Shown here: positions 18,061 to 26,591 of the stretch, piece after piece
How positions within the stretch are numbered: position 1 is the stretch's first letter
Layout of the letters: each line of letters starts with the position of its first letter
Assembly: GCF_000425945.1 (NCBI RefSeq)
Contig: NZ_AUEK01000011.1
Location: 124,001 to 188,000 of the forward strand
Source: Candidatus Solirubrobacter pratensis
GTDB lineage: Bacteria > Actinomycetota > Thermoleophilia > Solirubrobacterales > Solirubrobacteraceae
Direction: 5' to 3'
DNA: 64,000 bases
Notes under the pieces: generated by a model
What the model was told of the DNA's origin: nothing
Databases searched by the model: none
What the model saw: only the letters and a program-made list of their open reading frames with translations
Position numbers and translations under genes: made by a program

Positions 18061-19269
18061 ATGCGAGTACTCAGATGGTGCCTGGCCCTGTCGTCGATCG
18101 CGGGGGTGCTCGCGTTACCGGCGGCGGCGTCGGCCCAAGGTGGGCTCAGCATCAAGAAGACCGGCTTCGGGGCGGTCAACGACCAGGCGGTCGCAAAGTA
18201 CACGCTCTCGAACCGCCATCACGTCTCCGCCTCGATCATCACGTACGGCGGGATCCTGCAGTCGGTGCGCGTCCCGGACCGGCGCGGCAAGCTCGCCAAC
18301 GTGACGCTCGGCTTCTCCGACATCCGCGGCTACACGAGTCCCGCCTACGTCAAGAGCAACCCGTACTTCGGCGCGATCATCGGCCGCTACGGCAACCGCA
18401 TCGCCAAGGGGCGGTTCGCGCTCGACGGCAACCAGTACTCGCTCGACATCAACAACGATCCGAACAGCCTGCACGGCGGGTACGGCGGGTTCAACACCAA
18501 GCTCTGGGCCGCGACGCAGGTCCGGACCAGCAAGACCGTCGGGCTCAAGCTGACGTACACGAGTCCGGCCGGCGAGGGCTGCATGACGAACCTGGCGAGC
18601 ACGCCCCCGTGCACGACCGGCTTCCCGGGCACGGTGCCCGTCACGGTCGTCTACACGCTGGACAACAACGACAACCTGCGCATCGGGTACACGGCGACGA
18701 CCAACGCGCCCACGGTGCTCAACCTCACCAACCACGCGTACTGGAACCTCGCGGGCGAGGGCTCGGGGACGATCTACGACCAGCAGCTCAAGCTCAACGC
18801 CGACCGCTACACGCCGGTCGACAGCACGCTGATCCCCACCGGGACGCTGGCTCGCGTGTCGGGCACGCCGATGGACTTCCGCAAGTTCCACTCGATCGGC
18901 GCGCGCATCCGCGACAACTTCCAGCAGCTCGTCTTCGGCCGCGGCTATGACCACAACTGGGTGCTCAACCGCAAGGGCAACTCGACCGGCCTCGTCCAGG
19001 CCGCGGTCCTCCGCGACCCGGGCAGCGGGCGCGTCCTGACGATGTCGACCGACCAGCCGGGAATCCAGTTCTACTCCGGCAACTTCCTCGACGGCACGCT
19101 GTACGGCGCCCGCGGGCGCCAGTACCGGGAGGGCGACGGGCTCGCGCTCGAGACCCAGCACTTCCCCGACTCGCCGAACCATTCCAACTTCCCGTCGACG
19201 GTTCTCCGTCCCGGGCAGATCTACCGCACGGCGACGGTCCTGAAGTTCTCCGTCGAGCACGGCCACTGA
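18061..19269 (+). CDS. galM: Secreted aldose 1-epimerase (mutarotase)
   Basis: The 402-residue protein starts with a signal peptide (residues 1-26, ending AASAQG), so it acts outside the membrane, unlike the cytoplasmic GalM of enteric bacteria. It interconverts alpha and beta anomers of free sugars. Family motifs are RYGNRIAKGRF, NNDPNSLHGG, NHAYWNL with catalytic His225, and ETQHFPDSPNH with catalytic Glu364. A segment with two cysteines near residues 180-192 (GCMTNL and PPCTTG) may form a disulphide. It is the last gene of the CUT2 importer operon, suggesting that sugar anomers are equilibrated before uptake. A strong hairpin follows the stop. Confidence 0.93.
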   Translation: MRVLRWCLALSSIAGVLALPAAASAQGGLSIKKTGFGAVNDQAVAKYTLSNRHHVSASIITYGGILQSVRVPDRRGKLANVTLGFSDIRGYTSPAYVKSNPYFGAIIGRYGNRIAKGRFALDGNQYSLDINNDPNSLHGGYGGFNTKLWAATQVRTSKTVGLKLTYTSPAGEGCMTNLASTPPCTTGFPGTVPVTVVYTLDNNDNLRIGYTATTNAPTVLNLTNHAYWNLAGEGSGTIYDQQLKLNADRYTPVDSTLIPTGTLARVSGTPMDFRKFHSIGARIRDNFQQLVFGRGYDHNWVLNRKGNSTGLVQAAVLRDPGSGRVLTMSTDQPGIQFYSGNFLDGTLYGARGRQYREGDGLALETQHFPDSPNHSNFPSTVLRPGQIYRTATVLKFSVEHGH

Positions 19270-19279
19270 GCGAGCCGGC

Positions 19280-19308
19280 CGGGCGCCCGGGGTGAGCCCG
19301 GGCGCCCG
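19280..19308 (+). terminator. Hairpin terminator after the sugar operon
   Basis: A perfect 12-base inverted repeat (arms 19280-19291 and 19297-19308, CGGGCGCCCGGG) with a five-base loop lies 11 bases after the galM stop and before the end of the convergent molybdenum-enzyme gene. There is no T-tract, which is usual in high-GC actinobacteria. It may serve both strands. Confidence 0.7.
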
Positions 19309-19347
19309 CCGCAACGCGGTGAGCGGCGGCAAGGACCAGCGTCGACG

Positions 19348-21627
19348 CTAGGCGCTCCCGACGCCCGCGAGGTCGCGACCGCGTAGCGCCTCCCAGACCC
19401 GCATCGGCGTCATCGGGAGCTCGCGCATGCGGACTCCCGACGCCGCCGCGATCGCGTTCGCCACGGCGGGCGGGACGGCCACGACCGGCGGCTCGCCGAC
19501 GCCCTTGGCGCCGAACGGCCCGTCGGGCGCCGGCACCTCGACGATCAGCGTGTCGATCGGCGGGACGAGCTCGGCGGACGGCAGCGTGTACTCGGCGAAG
19601 GAGCCCGAGCGCAGCTGGCCGTTCTCGTCGTAGGCGAGCTCCTCGAGCAGCGCCCAGCCGAGGCCCTGCGCCGTGCCGCCGTGCATCTGGCCCTCGACCA
19701 GCGCCGGATTCAGCGCGCGGCCGACGTCCTGCGCGATCGCGTGCGCGAGCACCGTCACGCCGCCGGTCTCCGGGTCCACGCGGACGTGGCTCAGGTGCGC
19801 CGCGGCGCCCGGAGCGCGGCTGATCTGAGCGGTCGATCCGTAGCCCTCGATCGGCTCATGCGGGCTGCCGAAGCTGAGCGTCCTGGACGCCAGCTCCGAG
19901 ATCCGGATCGCCCGCTGGGGCGCGCCGACCGGCCGCACCTCGCCGCCGGCCACCTCGAGGTCCTCCGGCGCGATCTCGAGCTCGGCCGAGGCGACGTTCA
20001 GGAGCCGCTCGCGCGCTTCGCGGGCCGCACGCTCGACGGCGCGGCCGAACGTGTAGGTGACCTTCGAGCCGCCGCTGACCCCGCCGAACGGCGCACTCGC
20101 CGTGTCGCCCGTCGTCACGCGCACCGCGTCCTCCCCCACGCCGAACGTCTCGGCGGCGATCGTCGCGAACGCGTTGTCGATCCCGCTCATGTCGGCCGCC
20201 GCGGTGACGATCGTGAGCTTGCCGTCGGCGTCCAGCCGGCAGATCGCGGCCGCGGGCTCGAGCCCGCCCGGCCAGAAGCCGAGCGCGAGGCCGACGCCCT
20301 CACCCTCCGGCAGCGACCCGCGCCGCTGCCACAGCGGGTGCTCCCGCACCGCCTCCAGGCACTCGCGCGCGCCGAAGCTCTTGAACTCCTGCCCGTCGAG
20401 GCTCCTGTCGCCCGCCTCGGCGACGTTCGCGAGGCGCAGCTCGAGCGGGTCGAGCCCGAGGCGATCCGCCAGCTGGTCGAGCAGCGACTCGAGCGCGAAC
20501 GCCGCCGGCGGCGCGCCGGGCGCGCGGTAGGCGCCGCAGCCGACGCGGTTGGTGAACACGCCGATCGCCGTCAGGTCGTGCGCCTGCCAGTTGTACGGGC
20601 CCGCGCACAGCATCGCCGAGATCGTCTCGACGCCCATGTCGGTCATCGCGCCGCGGTCGGCGACGATCGTGCCGCGCACCGCGGTGAGCTTGCCGTCGCG
20701 CGTGGCGCCGACCTCGAGGTCGATGATCTGCCCGGGCGCCGGGTTCGCCGCCGCGAAGTCCTCCGAGCGCCCGTAGGCGAGCCGCACCGGGCGGCGCAGC
20801 TTGAGCGCGGCGGCGGCGGCCAGCGGCTCGGGGACCATCAGCTTGCCGCCGAACGCGCCGCCGATCGGCGCCGGGCGGACGCGGATCCGGTCCAGCGGGA
20901 GCCCGAGGATGCCTGCGAGGCTCTGGCGCGCGCTGAACGCGCCCTGCGTGCTGGACGTGACGACGAGCTCGCCGTCGGGCTCGGTCCAGGCGAGCGCCGC
21001 CTGCGTCTCCAGGTAGCCCTGGTGCACCCAGCTCGTGCGGAAGCGGCCCGAGACGACGACGTCGGCGGCGTCCAGCCCGGCAGCCGCATCGCCTTGCGCC
21101 ATCCGCTGGCGCGCGGCGACGTTCGGCGACGCGGGCGAGTCCGCCTCCTGCACGCCCGCCGCGCCGCCGTGGGCGCCGGCCTCGCTCTCGCCCTCGGCGA
21201 TCGTGGTCAGCCGCGCGGCGGGGGCGTCGTCGGCCATCGCCGCCTCGAGGTCGAGCACGGCCTCGAGCGGCTCGGTCTCGACGTCGACGAGGTCGGCGCC
21301 GTCCTCGGCGGCCGCCTCGGTCTCGGCGAGGACCAGCGCGACCGGCTGACCCGACCAGAGGATCTCGCCGCGCGCGAGCGGCGTGCCCGCGCGGCCGGCG
21401 GCGCCGGGCGCCAGGGGGAGGTCGTCCGCCGTCAGGACGGCCACCACGCCCGGGACGTCCAGCGCGGCGCCGGCGTCGACGCCGGTCAATCGCGCATGTG
21501 CCTCGGCCGCAAGCACGAGCCGCGCGTGGAGGAGGCCGTGCATCGGCATGTCGCCCGTGTAGCGGGTCGCCCCGCGGACCTTGGGATCACCGTCGCGCCT
21601 ACGGCGCGTCTGCCCGATTGCGCTCAT
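19348..21627 (-). CDS. Xanthine dehydrogenase family molybdopterin-binding large subunit
   Basis: The protein is 759 residues of the CoxL/XdhA-type molybdenum hydroxylase family, which hydroxylates purines, aldehydes, CO or aromatic heterocycles. The N-terminal domain begins KVRGATRYTGDM. The Mo-pterin domains show IGGAFGGKLMVPEPLAAAAAL, GCGAYRAPGAPPA, GVSGGSKVTYTFGRA and QDVGRALNPALVEGQ. The active-site Glu sits in GAKGVGEPP near the end. The CO-dehydrogenase signature AYRCSFR is absent (GAYRAPG here), so this is not a form I CO dehydrogenase. No iron-sulphur or FAD subunit lies next to it, so partners must be encoded elsewhere or be absent. It converges with the galM operon. Confidence 0.92.
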   Translation of the reverse strand: MSAIGQTRRRRDGDPKVRGATRYTGDMPMHGLLHARLVLAAEAHARLTGVDAGAALDVPGVVAVLTADDLPLAPGAAGRAGTPLARGEILWSGQPVALVLAETEAAAEDGADLVDVETEPLEAVLDLEAAMADDAPAARLTTIAEGESEAGAHGGAAGVQEADSPASPNVAARQRMAQGDAAAGLDAADVVVSGRFRTSWVHQGYLETQAALAWTEPDGELVVTSSTQGAFSARQSLAGILGLPLDRIRVRPAPIGGAFGGKLMVPEPLAAAAALKLRRPVRLAYGRSEDFAAANPAPGQIIDLEVGATRDGKLTAVRGTIVADRGAMTDMGVETISAMLCAGPYNWQAHDLTAIGVFTNRVGCGAYRAPGAPPAAFALESLLDQLADRLGLDPLELRLANVAEAGDRSLDGQEFKSFGARECLEAVREHPLWQRRGSLPEGEGVGLALGFWPGGLEPAAAICRLDADGKLTIVTAAADMSGIDNAFATIAAETFGVGEDAVRVTTGDTASAPFGGVSGGSKVTYTFGRAVERAAREARERLLNVASAELEIAPEDLEVAGGEVRPVGAPQRAIRISELASRTLSFGSPHEPIEGYGSTAQISRAPGAAAHLSHVRVDPETGGVTVLAHAIAQDVGRALNPALVEGQMHGGTAQGLGWALLEELAYDENGQLRSGSFAEYTLPSAELVPPIDTLIVEVPAPDGPFGAKGVGEPPVVAVPPAVANAIAAASGVRMRELPMTPMRVWEALRGRDLAGVGSA

Positions 21628-21862
21628 CGCCGAGGCACGTTACTCCGGCGCCCTCGCGGTGAACGGGACCTGACGGCGCGGTGAGGATGCCCCGCGCGTG
21701 CTGCCGGCCCGGGCCGGGCTGCGGCAGACCAGGCGCGCCGGGCTCGGCCGCGCACCGGAAGTTCGCCTCCGGCGGTCGGGCGAGCGGCGAGGTCGCGAGG
21801 GCGAGCCGCAGCGCCTCATGGATCTCGGCGGATGTGAAGACTGGCCAGCGGAGCGCGCTCAT
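21599..21862 (-). CDS. Possible small protein upstream of the Mo-enzyme gene
   Basis: An 87-residue frame begins at an ATG preceded by AAGGA eight bases upstream and ends 29 bases inside the Mo-hydroxylase gene in another frame. The first 45 codons have the G/C-ending third positions typical of real genes here; the last 25 do not. I recognise no domain: a short amphipathic start (SAEIHEALRLALATSPLA) is followed by Pro/Gly-rich sequence. It could be a coupled leader peptide or simply chance. Confidence 0.28.
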   Translation of the reverse strand: MSALRWPVFTSAEIHEALRLALATSPLARPPEANFRCAAEPGAPGLPQPGPGRQHARGILTAPSGPVHREGAGVTCLGDERNRADAP

Positions 21863-22090
21863 CGGGTGTCCTTCCTTGGCATCTGTGCGGTGCGCTCCGG
21901 CGGTTTCCGCGCCGGATGGCATGAGCCGGAACGTCGAGCGGCGCAGGAACTTGCGCATCCCGTCCTGCCTCGGTGTCAGGCAGGACACATCTCACAGTTC
22001 CGGAGACGCGATTTGCACCGCACGGCTGGGAGACGCCCCGAGAGCGCCGATGCGGAGGCCGAGGCGCTTGCTAGCTTCGGAATCAGACGC
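21863..22090. other. Gap with no convincing gene
   Basis: Between the doubtful small frame and the FUSC gene I see no recognisable gene, RNA or strong hairpin. One short direct repeat, GTCAGGCAGGACA, is formed by two overlapping GGCAGGA-like stretches near 21975. The promoter of the FUSC gene should lie here, but no clear -35/-10 pair stands out. Confidence 0.4.
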
Positions 22091-23173
22091 ATGAGCCCGC
22101 TTCGCCGCCACACCGCCATCGCCCGCCACCGCCTGCGCAGCCGGGCGCTCGCGATCGTGCAGACCGCGATCGCCGCGCTCGCCGCGTGGGAGCTCGCCAC
22201 GCTGCTGGTCCCCGACACCCGCCCGGCGTTCGCCTCGATCGCGGCGATCATCTCGCTCGGCGCGACGCACGGCCACCACCGCCAGCGCGCGCTGCAGCTC
22301 GCCGGCGGCGTCGTGCTCGGCCTGTCGCTCTCGGCGCTGATCATCGGCGTGATCGGCCAGGGCGCGCCGCAGATCGCCGTGATGGTGGCGCTGGCGATGT
22401 CGGTCGCGGTCCTGCTCGGCGGCGGTGAGATCCTGATCGGCGAGGCTGCCGTGTCCGCGGTCCTGCTGCTGGCGCTGGACCCGCTGTCGGGTGCCGGCTT
22501 CTCCCCCAACCGCGTCTTCGAGGCGCTGATCGGCGGCGGCGTCGCCTTCGTCGTCGGCGCGCTGCTGTTCCCGCCCGACCCATTGCTGCACGTCGGGCGC
22601 GCCGCGCAGGCCGTGTTCGGCGAGCTCGGCCGCTCGCTCGAGAGCCTCGCCGGCGCGCTGCGCGCCGGCGACGCCGGCGCCGCCGAGCGCTCGCTGGCCC
22701 AGGCTCGCGCGATCGACGAGCTGATCGACCAGCTCGAGGACGCGCTCGCGACGGGGCAGGAGACCGCCCGGACCGCGCCGCAGCGCTTCGCGGCGCGCGC
22801 CGCGCTCGAGCGCTACGACCGCAGCGCCGCGCAGCTGGATCTCGCCGTCCGCAACACGCGCGTGCTCGCGCGCCATGCGCTGCGCGCCGTGCGCGCCGGC
22901 CGCGAGGTCCCGCCGCGCCTGCCCGAGGCGGTCAGCGAGCTCGCGCAGTCGGTGTGGGAGCTGGCCGCGGCCTACGACGAGCCGCAGCGCGCCGAGCGCG
23001 CGCGCGCGCTGGCGCAGGACGCGGCGGCCCGCGCCGCCGGCGTCGACGGCCTCCCGGACGTGACCGTCCAGGTCCGCTCGACGGCGGTCGACCTGATGCG
23101 GGCCGCCGAGCAGGTCCAGGGCTCGCCCGGCGACCTCCCGCCCACCGAAGAGCTGCTCACCGTCCCGGCGTAG
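22091..23173 (+). CDS. FUSC family membrane protein, aromatic-acid exporter-like
   Basis: The protein has 360 residues. The N-terminal half has about six hydrophobic helices (ALAIVQTAIAALAAWELATL through VAFVVGALLFPPDP) with the FUSC-like pattern PAFASIAAIISLGATHGH. A long cytoplasmic helical domain follows (residues about 175-340) with charged heptad-like stretches such as ERSLAQARAIDELIDQLEDA. Related proteins (YccS, AaeB, ArAE family) export aromatic acids or act in envelope stress, but the substrate is unknown here. The start is ATG 22091, where the hydrophobic domain begins after a short basic tail. A strong hairpin 11 bases after the stop separates it from the convergent LVIVD gene. Confidence 0.82.
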   Translation: MSPLRRHTAIARHRLRSRALAIVQTAIAALAAWELATLLVPDTRPAFASIAAIISLGATHGHHRQRALQLAGGVVLGLSLSALIIGVIGQGAPQIAVMVALAMSVAVLLGGGEILIGEAAVSAVLLLALDPLSGAGFSPNRVFEALIGGGVAFVVGALLFPPDPLLHVGRAAQAVFGELGRSLESLAGALRAGDAGAAERSLAQARAIDELIDQLEDALATGQETARTAPQRFAARAALERYDRSAAQLDLAVRNTRVLARHALRAVRAGREVPPRLPEAVSELAQSVWELAAAYDEPQRAERARALAQDAAARAAGVDGLPDVTVQVRSTAVDLMRAAEQVQGSPGDLPPTEELLTVPA

Positions 23174-23184
23174 CGGCCGGGCGG

Positions 23185-23208
23185 CCGGGCGGCCCGCAGG
23201 CCGCCCGG
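23185..23208. terminator. Bidirectional hairpin between convergent genes
   Basis: A perfect ten-base stem (CCGGGCGGCC at 23185-23194 and its complement at 23199-23208) with a CGCA loop fills the 42-base gap between the FUSC stop and the LVIVD gene stop. Both neighbours end into it, so it probably terminates both. Confidence 0.72.
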
Positions 23209-23215
23209 AGCACGG

Positions 23216-25207
23216 TTACGGCTGCGTCGTGGACAGCGTGAACGTGAGCGTCTTGCTGTACGTGCCCGTCCGCAGCGCGTCGTTCCGGCCGATCCGCTGC
23301 GAGAACCTGATCAGCACCGGATCGTTGGTGATCGGGCCCGTCCAGCTCGCCAGCGAGGTCGGCGCCGCCGTGCCGCCGACGTCCGTCAGCGCGCCGGCCG
23401 CGCCGGCCGCCGGGCTCGACGCCTGCGCCTGCAGCGCGCTCGGCAGGGCGAACGCGCCGTTGACGAGACGGCCCGTCGCCGTCGACGACGGGTCGCTGAC
23501 CGTCAGCGCGGCATTGCCGGCGGTGCTGATGACGTTGGCGCTCGTCTCGGCCGTGTAAGTGCTCAGGACGCCGGCCTGGAAGGCGCCGAAGCTCGCCGCC
23601 GGGCCGAGCGAGAGCGTCAACGTGGCCGGGACGGTGCCGCCGGCCGTGCCGTCCGCGTACGCCACCGGGAACGGATCCTGGCTCTGCACGTTCAGCCGCC
23701 CGGTCTTGACCGCCTTGGCCTGCGCGATCTCGTTCGCCGTCAGCTTGTCGGTCGGCGTGAGCGCCAAGCCGTCGAGGCCGCGGGCGATCTCCGAGCCCCA
23801 GATCGTGCCGTTGTACCAGTAGGTCGACCAGAAGCCGCCCGTGACGAGCGACGTGGCGCTGATCGGGCCGCGATCGAAGTAGCCGATCTCGACGGGATTC
23901 GTCGAGTCGGTGAAGTCGACCAGCGAAGCGCCGCCCTGATACCAGGCCTGGACGAACACGTCACGCCCGCGGACCGGGACGATCGACGGGATATGGCTGA
24001 CGCAGTTCTCCGTGGTCGTCTGGGCCGCCGGGAGCTTGTAGTAGCTGCGGAACACGAGCTTGCGGTCGACGATGTCGTAGATCGCGTCGCCGCCCCAGCT
24101 CCTCTGATCGGTCGCTCGGCAGCGCGCGCCGGTGCCCCCGCCCCACTCGTCGGTGAAGACCACCGTCTTGCCGTCGTTGGCGAAGGTCGCGCCGTGCCAG
24201 TACGCCCACAGCGGGTCCGACACCGCGTGGATGCGCTTCGGGTTGGCCGGATCGGAGATGTCGATCAGCAACCCGTTGCCGGCGCACGCGCCCGCCGCGA
24301 GGTCGAGCTCCTCGTAGACGGTGATGTCGTGGCAGTGGTTGGTGTTCGGGTTGGGACTCCAGTTAGTCCCCGACGGGTGCTGCGGCGTCTGCGGGCCGTT
24401 CTGGAGCCCGTTGACCGCGCCCGTGTCGTCGTTCTTGAACAGCCTCGGCTCATTGACGACCGCCGCGTGCTCGGGATCCGCGAGCGGCACCTTGATGACC
24501 TCGATCCGCCACATCGACGGGTTCGGGTTCGTCTCGGACGGGTTGCCGGATGCGCATCCGGCGAGCTCGGTCGCCGATCGCACGCCGGCCGTGCCCTGGA
24601 CGTAGATGTAGACCGAGTCGGGACTGTCCTTGCCCTTCACCAGCGTGTGGGTGTGCGAGCCCCGGCACGTCTGCACGCCGCCCACCTGGACCGGCGCGGA
24701 GATGGTGCTGATGTCGAAGATGCGGACGCCGCGGAACCGCGTCGTGGCGTCGGCCGCCGGCGTGAGCGTGCAGTCCTTCTTGGCGCGCGTCTCCTCCACC
24801 GACATGAACAGCAGGTTCCCGTAGACCGAGAGGTCGCCCTGGCCCCCGGGGCAGACCACCGACGTCTTCAGCGCCGGCGCCGCCGGGTCGGAGATGTCGT
24901 AGATGTTGAAGCCGTTGAAGTTGCCGACGAACGCGTAGTTGCCCTGGAAGGCCATGTCCGAGTTCGCGTAGGACAGGTTCCCGAGGTTTCCGCCCGGGTC
25001 CGTGAAGCCGGTCGGCTTGCCCAGGTGCGACAGCAGATCCAGCCCCTTCTGCGCGACGCCGGCGTTGTCGAACCCCGCCGCGAGACCGGCGCGCGGGTCA
25101 TCGGTCGCCGGCAGTTGCGCGGACGCCGTCGCAGCACCTGCGCCGGCCAGCGCGGCAGCACCGATCGACGCGACGACGAATCGTCGCGACAGCAGAGATC
25201 GCCACAT
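23216..25207 (-). CDS. Secreted LVIVD beta-propeller protein with C-terminal sandwich domain
   Basis: This 663-residue exported protein has a signal peptide within the first 32 residues (RRFVVASIGAAALAGAG to SAQL). The central 420 residues contain LVIVD-type repeats, each with a strand plus an 'IYDISDPAAP'-like turn: FNGFNIYDISDPAAPAL, RGVRIFDISTISAPVQ, LIDISDPANPKRIH, SLVDFTDSTNPVEIG. These fold into a propeller. His-rich signatures (GSHTHTL, TNHCHDI) sit between blades. The last 130 residues form a separate beta-rich domain (LGPAASFGAFQAGV, then YSKTLTFTLSTTQP) resembling C-terminal sandwich domains of other secreted proteins in this group. The ATG at 25207 is chosen because GGAGG lies about eight bases upstream. 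Its function is unknown; I infer it is at the cell surface. Confidence 0.82.
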   Translation of the reverse strand: MWRSLLSRRFVVASIGAAALAGAGAATASAQLPATDDPRAGLAAGFDNAGVAQKGLDLLSHLGKPTGFTDPGGNLGNLSYANSDMAFQGNYAFVGNFNGFNIYDISDPAAPALKTSVVCPGGQGDLSVYGNLLFMSVEETRAKKDCTLTPAADATTRFRGVRIFDISTISAPVQVGGVQTCRGSHTHTLVKGKDSPDSVYIYVQGTAGVRSATELAGCASGNPSETNPNPSMWRIEVIKVPLADPEHAAVVNEPRLFKNDDTGAVNGLQNGPQTPQHPSGTNWSPNPNTNHCHDITVYEELDLAAGACAGNGLLIDISDPANPKRIHAVSDPLWAYWHGATFANDGKTVVFTDEWGGGTGARCRATDQRSWGGDAIYDIVDRKLVFRSYYKLPAAQTTTENCVSHIPSIVPVRGRDVFVQAWYQGGASLVDFTDSTNPVEIGYFDRGPISATSLVTGGFWSTYWYNGTIWGSEIARGLDGLALTPTDKLTANEIAQAKAVKTGRLNVQSQDPFPVAYADGTAGGTVPATLTLSLGPAASFGAFQAGVLSTYTAETSANVISTAGNAALTVSDPSSTATGRLVNGAFALPSALQAQASSPAAGAAGALTDVGGTAAPTSLASWTGPITNDPVLIRFSQRIGRNDALRTGTYSKTLTFTLSTTQP

Positions 25208-25267
25208 TCCCAACCCCTCCGATATGACGCGGCCGAGCCCGGTCTGCGAGACCGGCGCCCAGCTTCA

Positions 25268-25296
25268 TTGGACTCCTCAGTTCCTAACTATATTCT
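25268..25296 (+). promoter_or_regulatory. Promoter of the DUF305 lipoprotein gene, probably leaderless
   Basis: TTGGAC at 25268-25273 and TATTCT at 25291-25296 are spaced by 17 bases in an AT-rich patch. The first ATG is at 25303, at or within a base or two of the expected transcription start, so the mRNA would have little or no leader. Confidence 0.6.
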
Positions 25297-25302
25297 CATG
25301 AG

Positions 25303-25956
25303 ATGCGAATGAGCAAGCCTGTCTCGTGGCTCGCGGTCGCGCTGACCGCCTGCGTACTCGCGGGCTGCGGCTCGGGCGACAAGCAGGAGGCCTCGCCGGA
25401 GCAGGCCGTGCACATCGTGCAGCCCGGCGCGCCCGGGAAGCCGGCTCGCGAGCTCACGCGCGCCGAGGCGAAGGAGGCCGAGACGGTCAAGCCGATCGCC
25501 CAGGACGTCGGCTTCATGCGCGACATGATCCATCACCACCGGCAGGCGATCCTGATGACCGGCTGGGTGCCCGATCGCACGCAGAGCCGCGACGTCGCGC
25601 TGATGGCGCAGCGGATGGCGAGCTCGCAGGAGAGCGAGATCGAGCAGAGCGAGCGCTGGCTCGGCGACCGCGGCTTCGACGCCGGGCACGACCACCACGC
25701 GGCGAGCGACTCGATGCCGGGCATGCTGTCGCCGGCACAGCTGGAGCGGCTGAAGGCCGCCAAGGGCCGCGCGTTCGACCGCCTGTTCCTGCGCTACATG
25801 ACGATCCACCACCAGGGCGCGCTGACGATGGCCCGCGAGCTGGTCGACGCCGGCGGCGGCGCGGAGACCGAGATCGGCAATTTCGTGCGCCACGTCGAGG
25901 CCGACCAGCAGATCGAGATCGAGCGCATGCAGCAGGTGCTCGCGAAGCTCCACTAG
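25303..25956 (+). CDS. DUF305 family lipoprotein
   Basis: The 217-residue protein has a lipoprotein signal ([13 protein letters not shown], acylated Cys about residue 22). Two DUF305 half-motifs follow: [15 protein letters not shown] near 70-84 and [15 protein letters not shown] near 165-179, each with clustered His and Met that likely bind a metal such as copper. DUF305 proteins often sit near copper or metal-handling genes, but none is adjacent here. The His/Met-rich stretch between the halves ([14 protein letters not shown]) strengthens the metal idea. ATG 25303 and ATG 25309 are both possible. The 3' end abuts a broken peptidase gene with no gap, so the original boundary may have been altered. 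Confidence 0.85.
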   Translation: MRMSKPVSWLAVALTACVLAGCGSGDKQEASPEQAVHIVQPGAPGKPARELTRAEAKEAETVKPIAQDVGFMRDMIHHHRQAILMTGWVPDRTQSRDVALMAQRMASSQESEIEQSERWLGDRGFDAGHDHHAASDSMPGMLSPAQLERLKAAKGRAFDRLFLRYMTIHHQGALTMARELVDAGGGAETEIGNFVRHVEADQQIEIERMQQVLAKLH

Positions 25957-26591
25957 CCTCGGGGCGCCCGGCCTGCAGCTGCTCGACACCTTCGCGGATC
26001 TCGGCCTGGCCGAGCTGTTCGCCTCCGGCGCCGGTCGCGACGCGGCCCTGCTGGAGGTGCGACTGCACGCGTGCCGCGAGATGGGCGTGCGCGAGGCCGC
26101 CGTCCCGGCGGGCTTCCCGCTCGCGACCGCGGACCACCTGCGCGCCGGAGGCGTCGAGGTGCGCGCCGACCGCGAGCGTTTCGCCCAGCGCCGGCGGGCG
26201 AAGTCGCCTGCCGAGCTGGCCGGCATCCGGCGCGCCGCCGCCGCCGCCGAGGCGGGGCTCGCCGCGGCCGCGGAGGTGCTCGGTGCCCCCGCGTCCTGCG
26301 AGGACGTGGCCGCCGCGGTGCGCGCGGCGGTGGAGGCGCGCGGCGCCGTGCTCGGCGAGTTCATCGTCTCCGCCGGGCCCGACAGAGGGCTTCCCCGTCG
26401 CGCTCGGCCACGGCGTCGGGCTCGAGGTGCACGAGGATCCTGGGCTGGGGCGCACGGGCGGCGAGCTGCGCGCGGGCGACGTGATCACGGTCGAGCCGTT
26501 CCTCTGCCGCCCCGGCTTCGGCGGCGTGCAGGTGGAGGACATGGTGCTCGTGACCGAGGACGGCTGCGAGCGGCTCAGCCACGCTCCCTGA
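25957..26591 (+). pseudogene. Remnant of an M24 (Xaa-Pro dipeptidase-like) peptidase gene
   Basis: No start codon opens this gene: peptidase-like sequence begins directly after the DUF305 stop. In one frame, from about 25957 to 26390, it reads as the non-catalytic N-domain and linker of an aminopeptidase P/prolidase relative ([36 protein letters not shown]). From about 26388 a different frame carries the very end of the catalytic domain: [19 protein letters not shown], then [20 protein letters not shown], to a stop at 26591. The metal-binding centre that should lie between them (the two Asp ligands and the first His region, roughly 100-150 residues) is missing. Both the 5' end and the core are lost, so it should be non-functional. 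Confidence 0.82.

Noticed and set aside
19348..21627. Calling the molybdenum enzyme a CO dehydrogenase large subunit
   Set aside because: The form I active-site signature AYRCSFR is replaced by GAYRAPG, so coxL would be an over-call.
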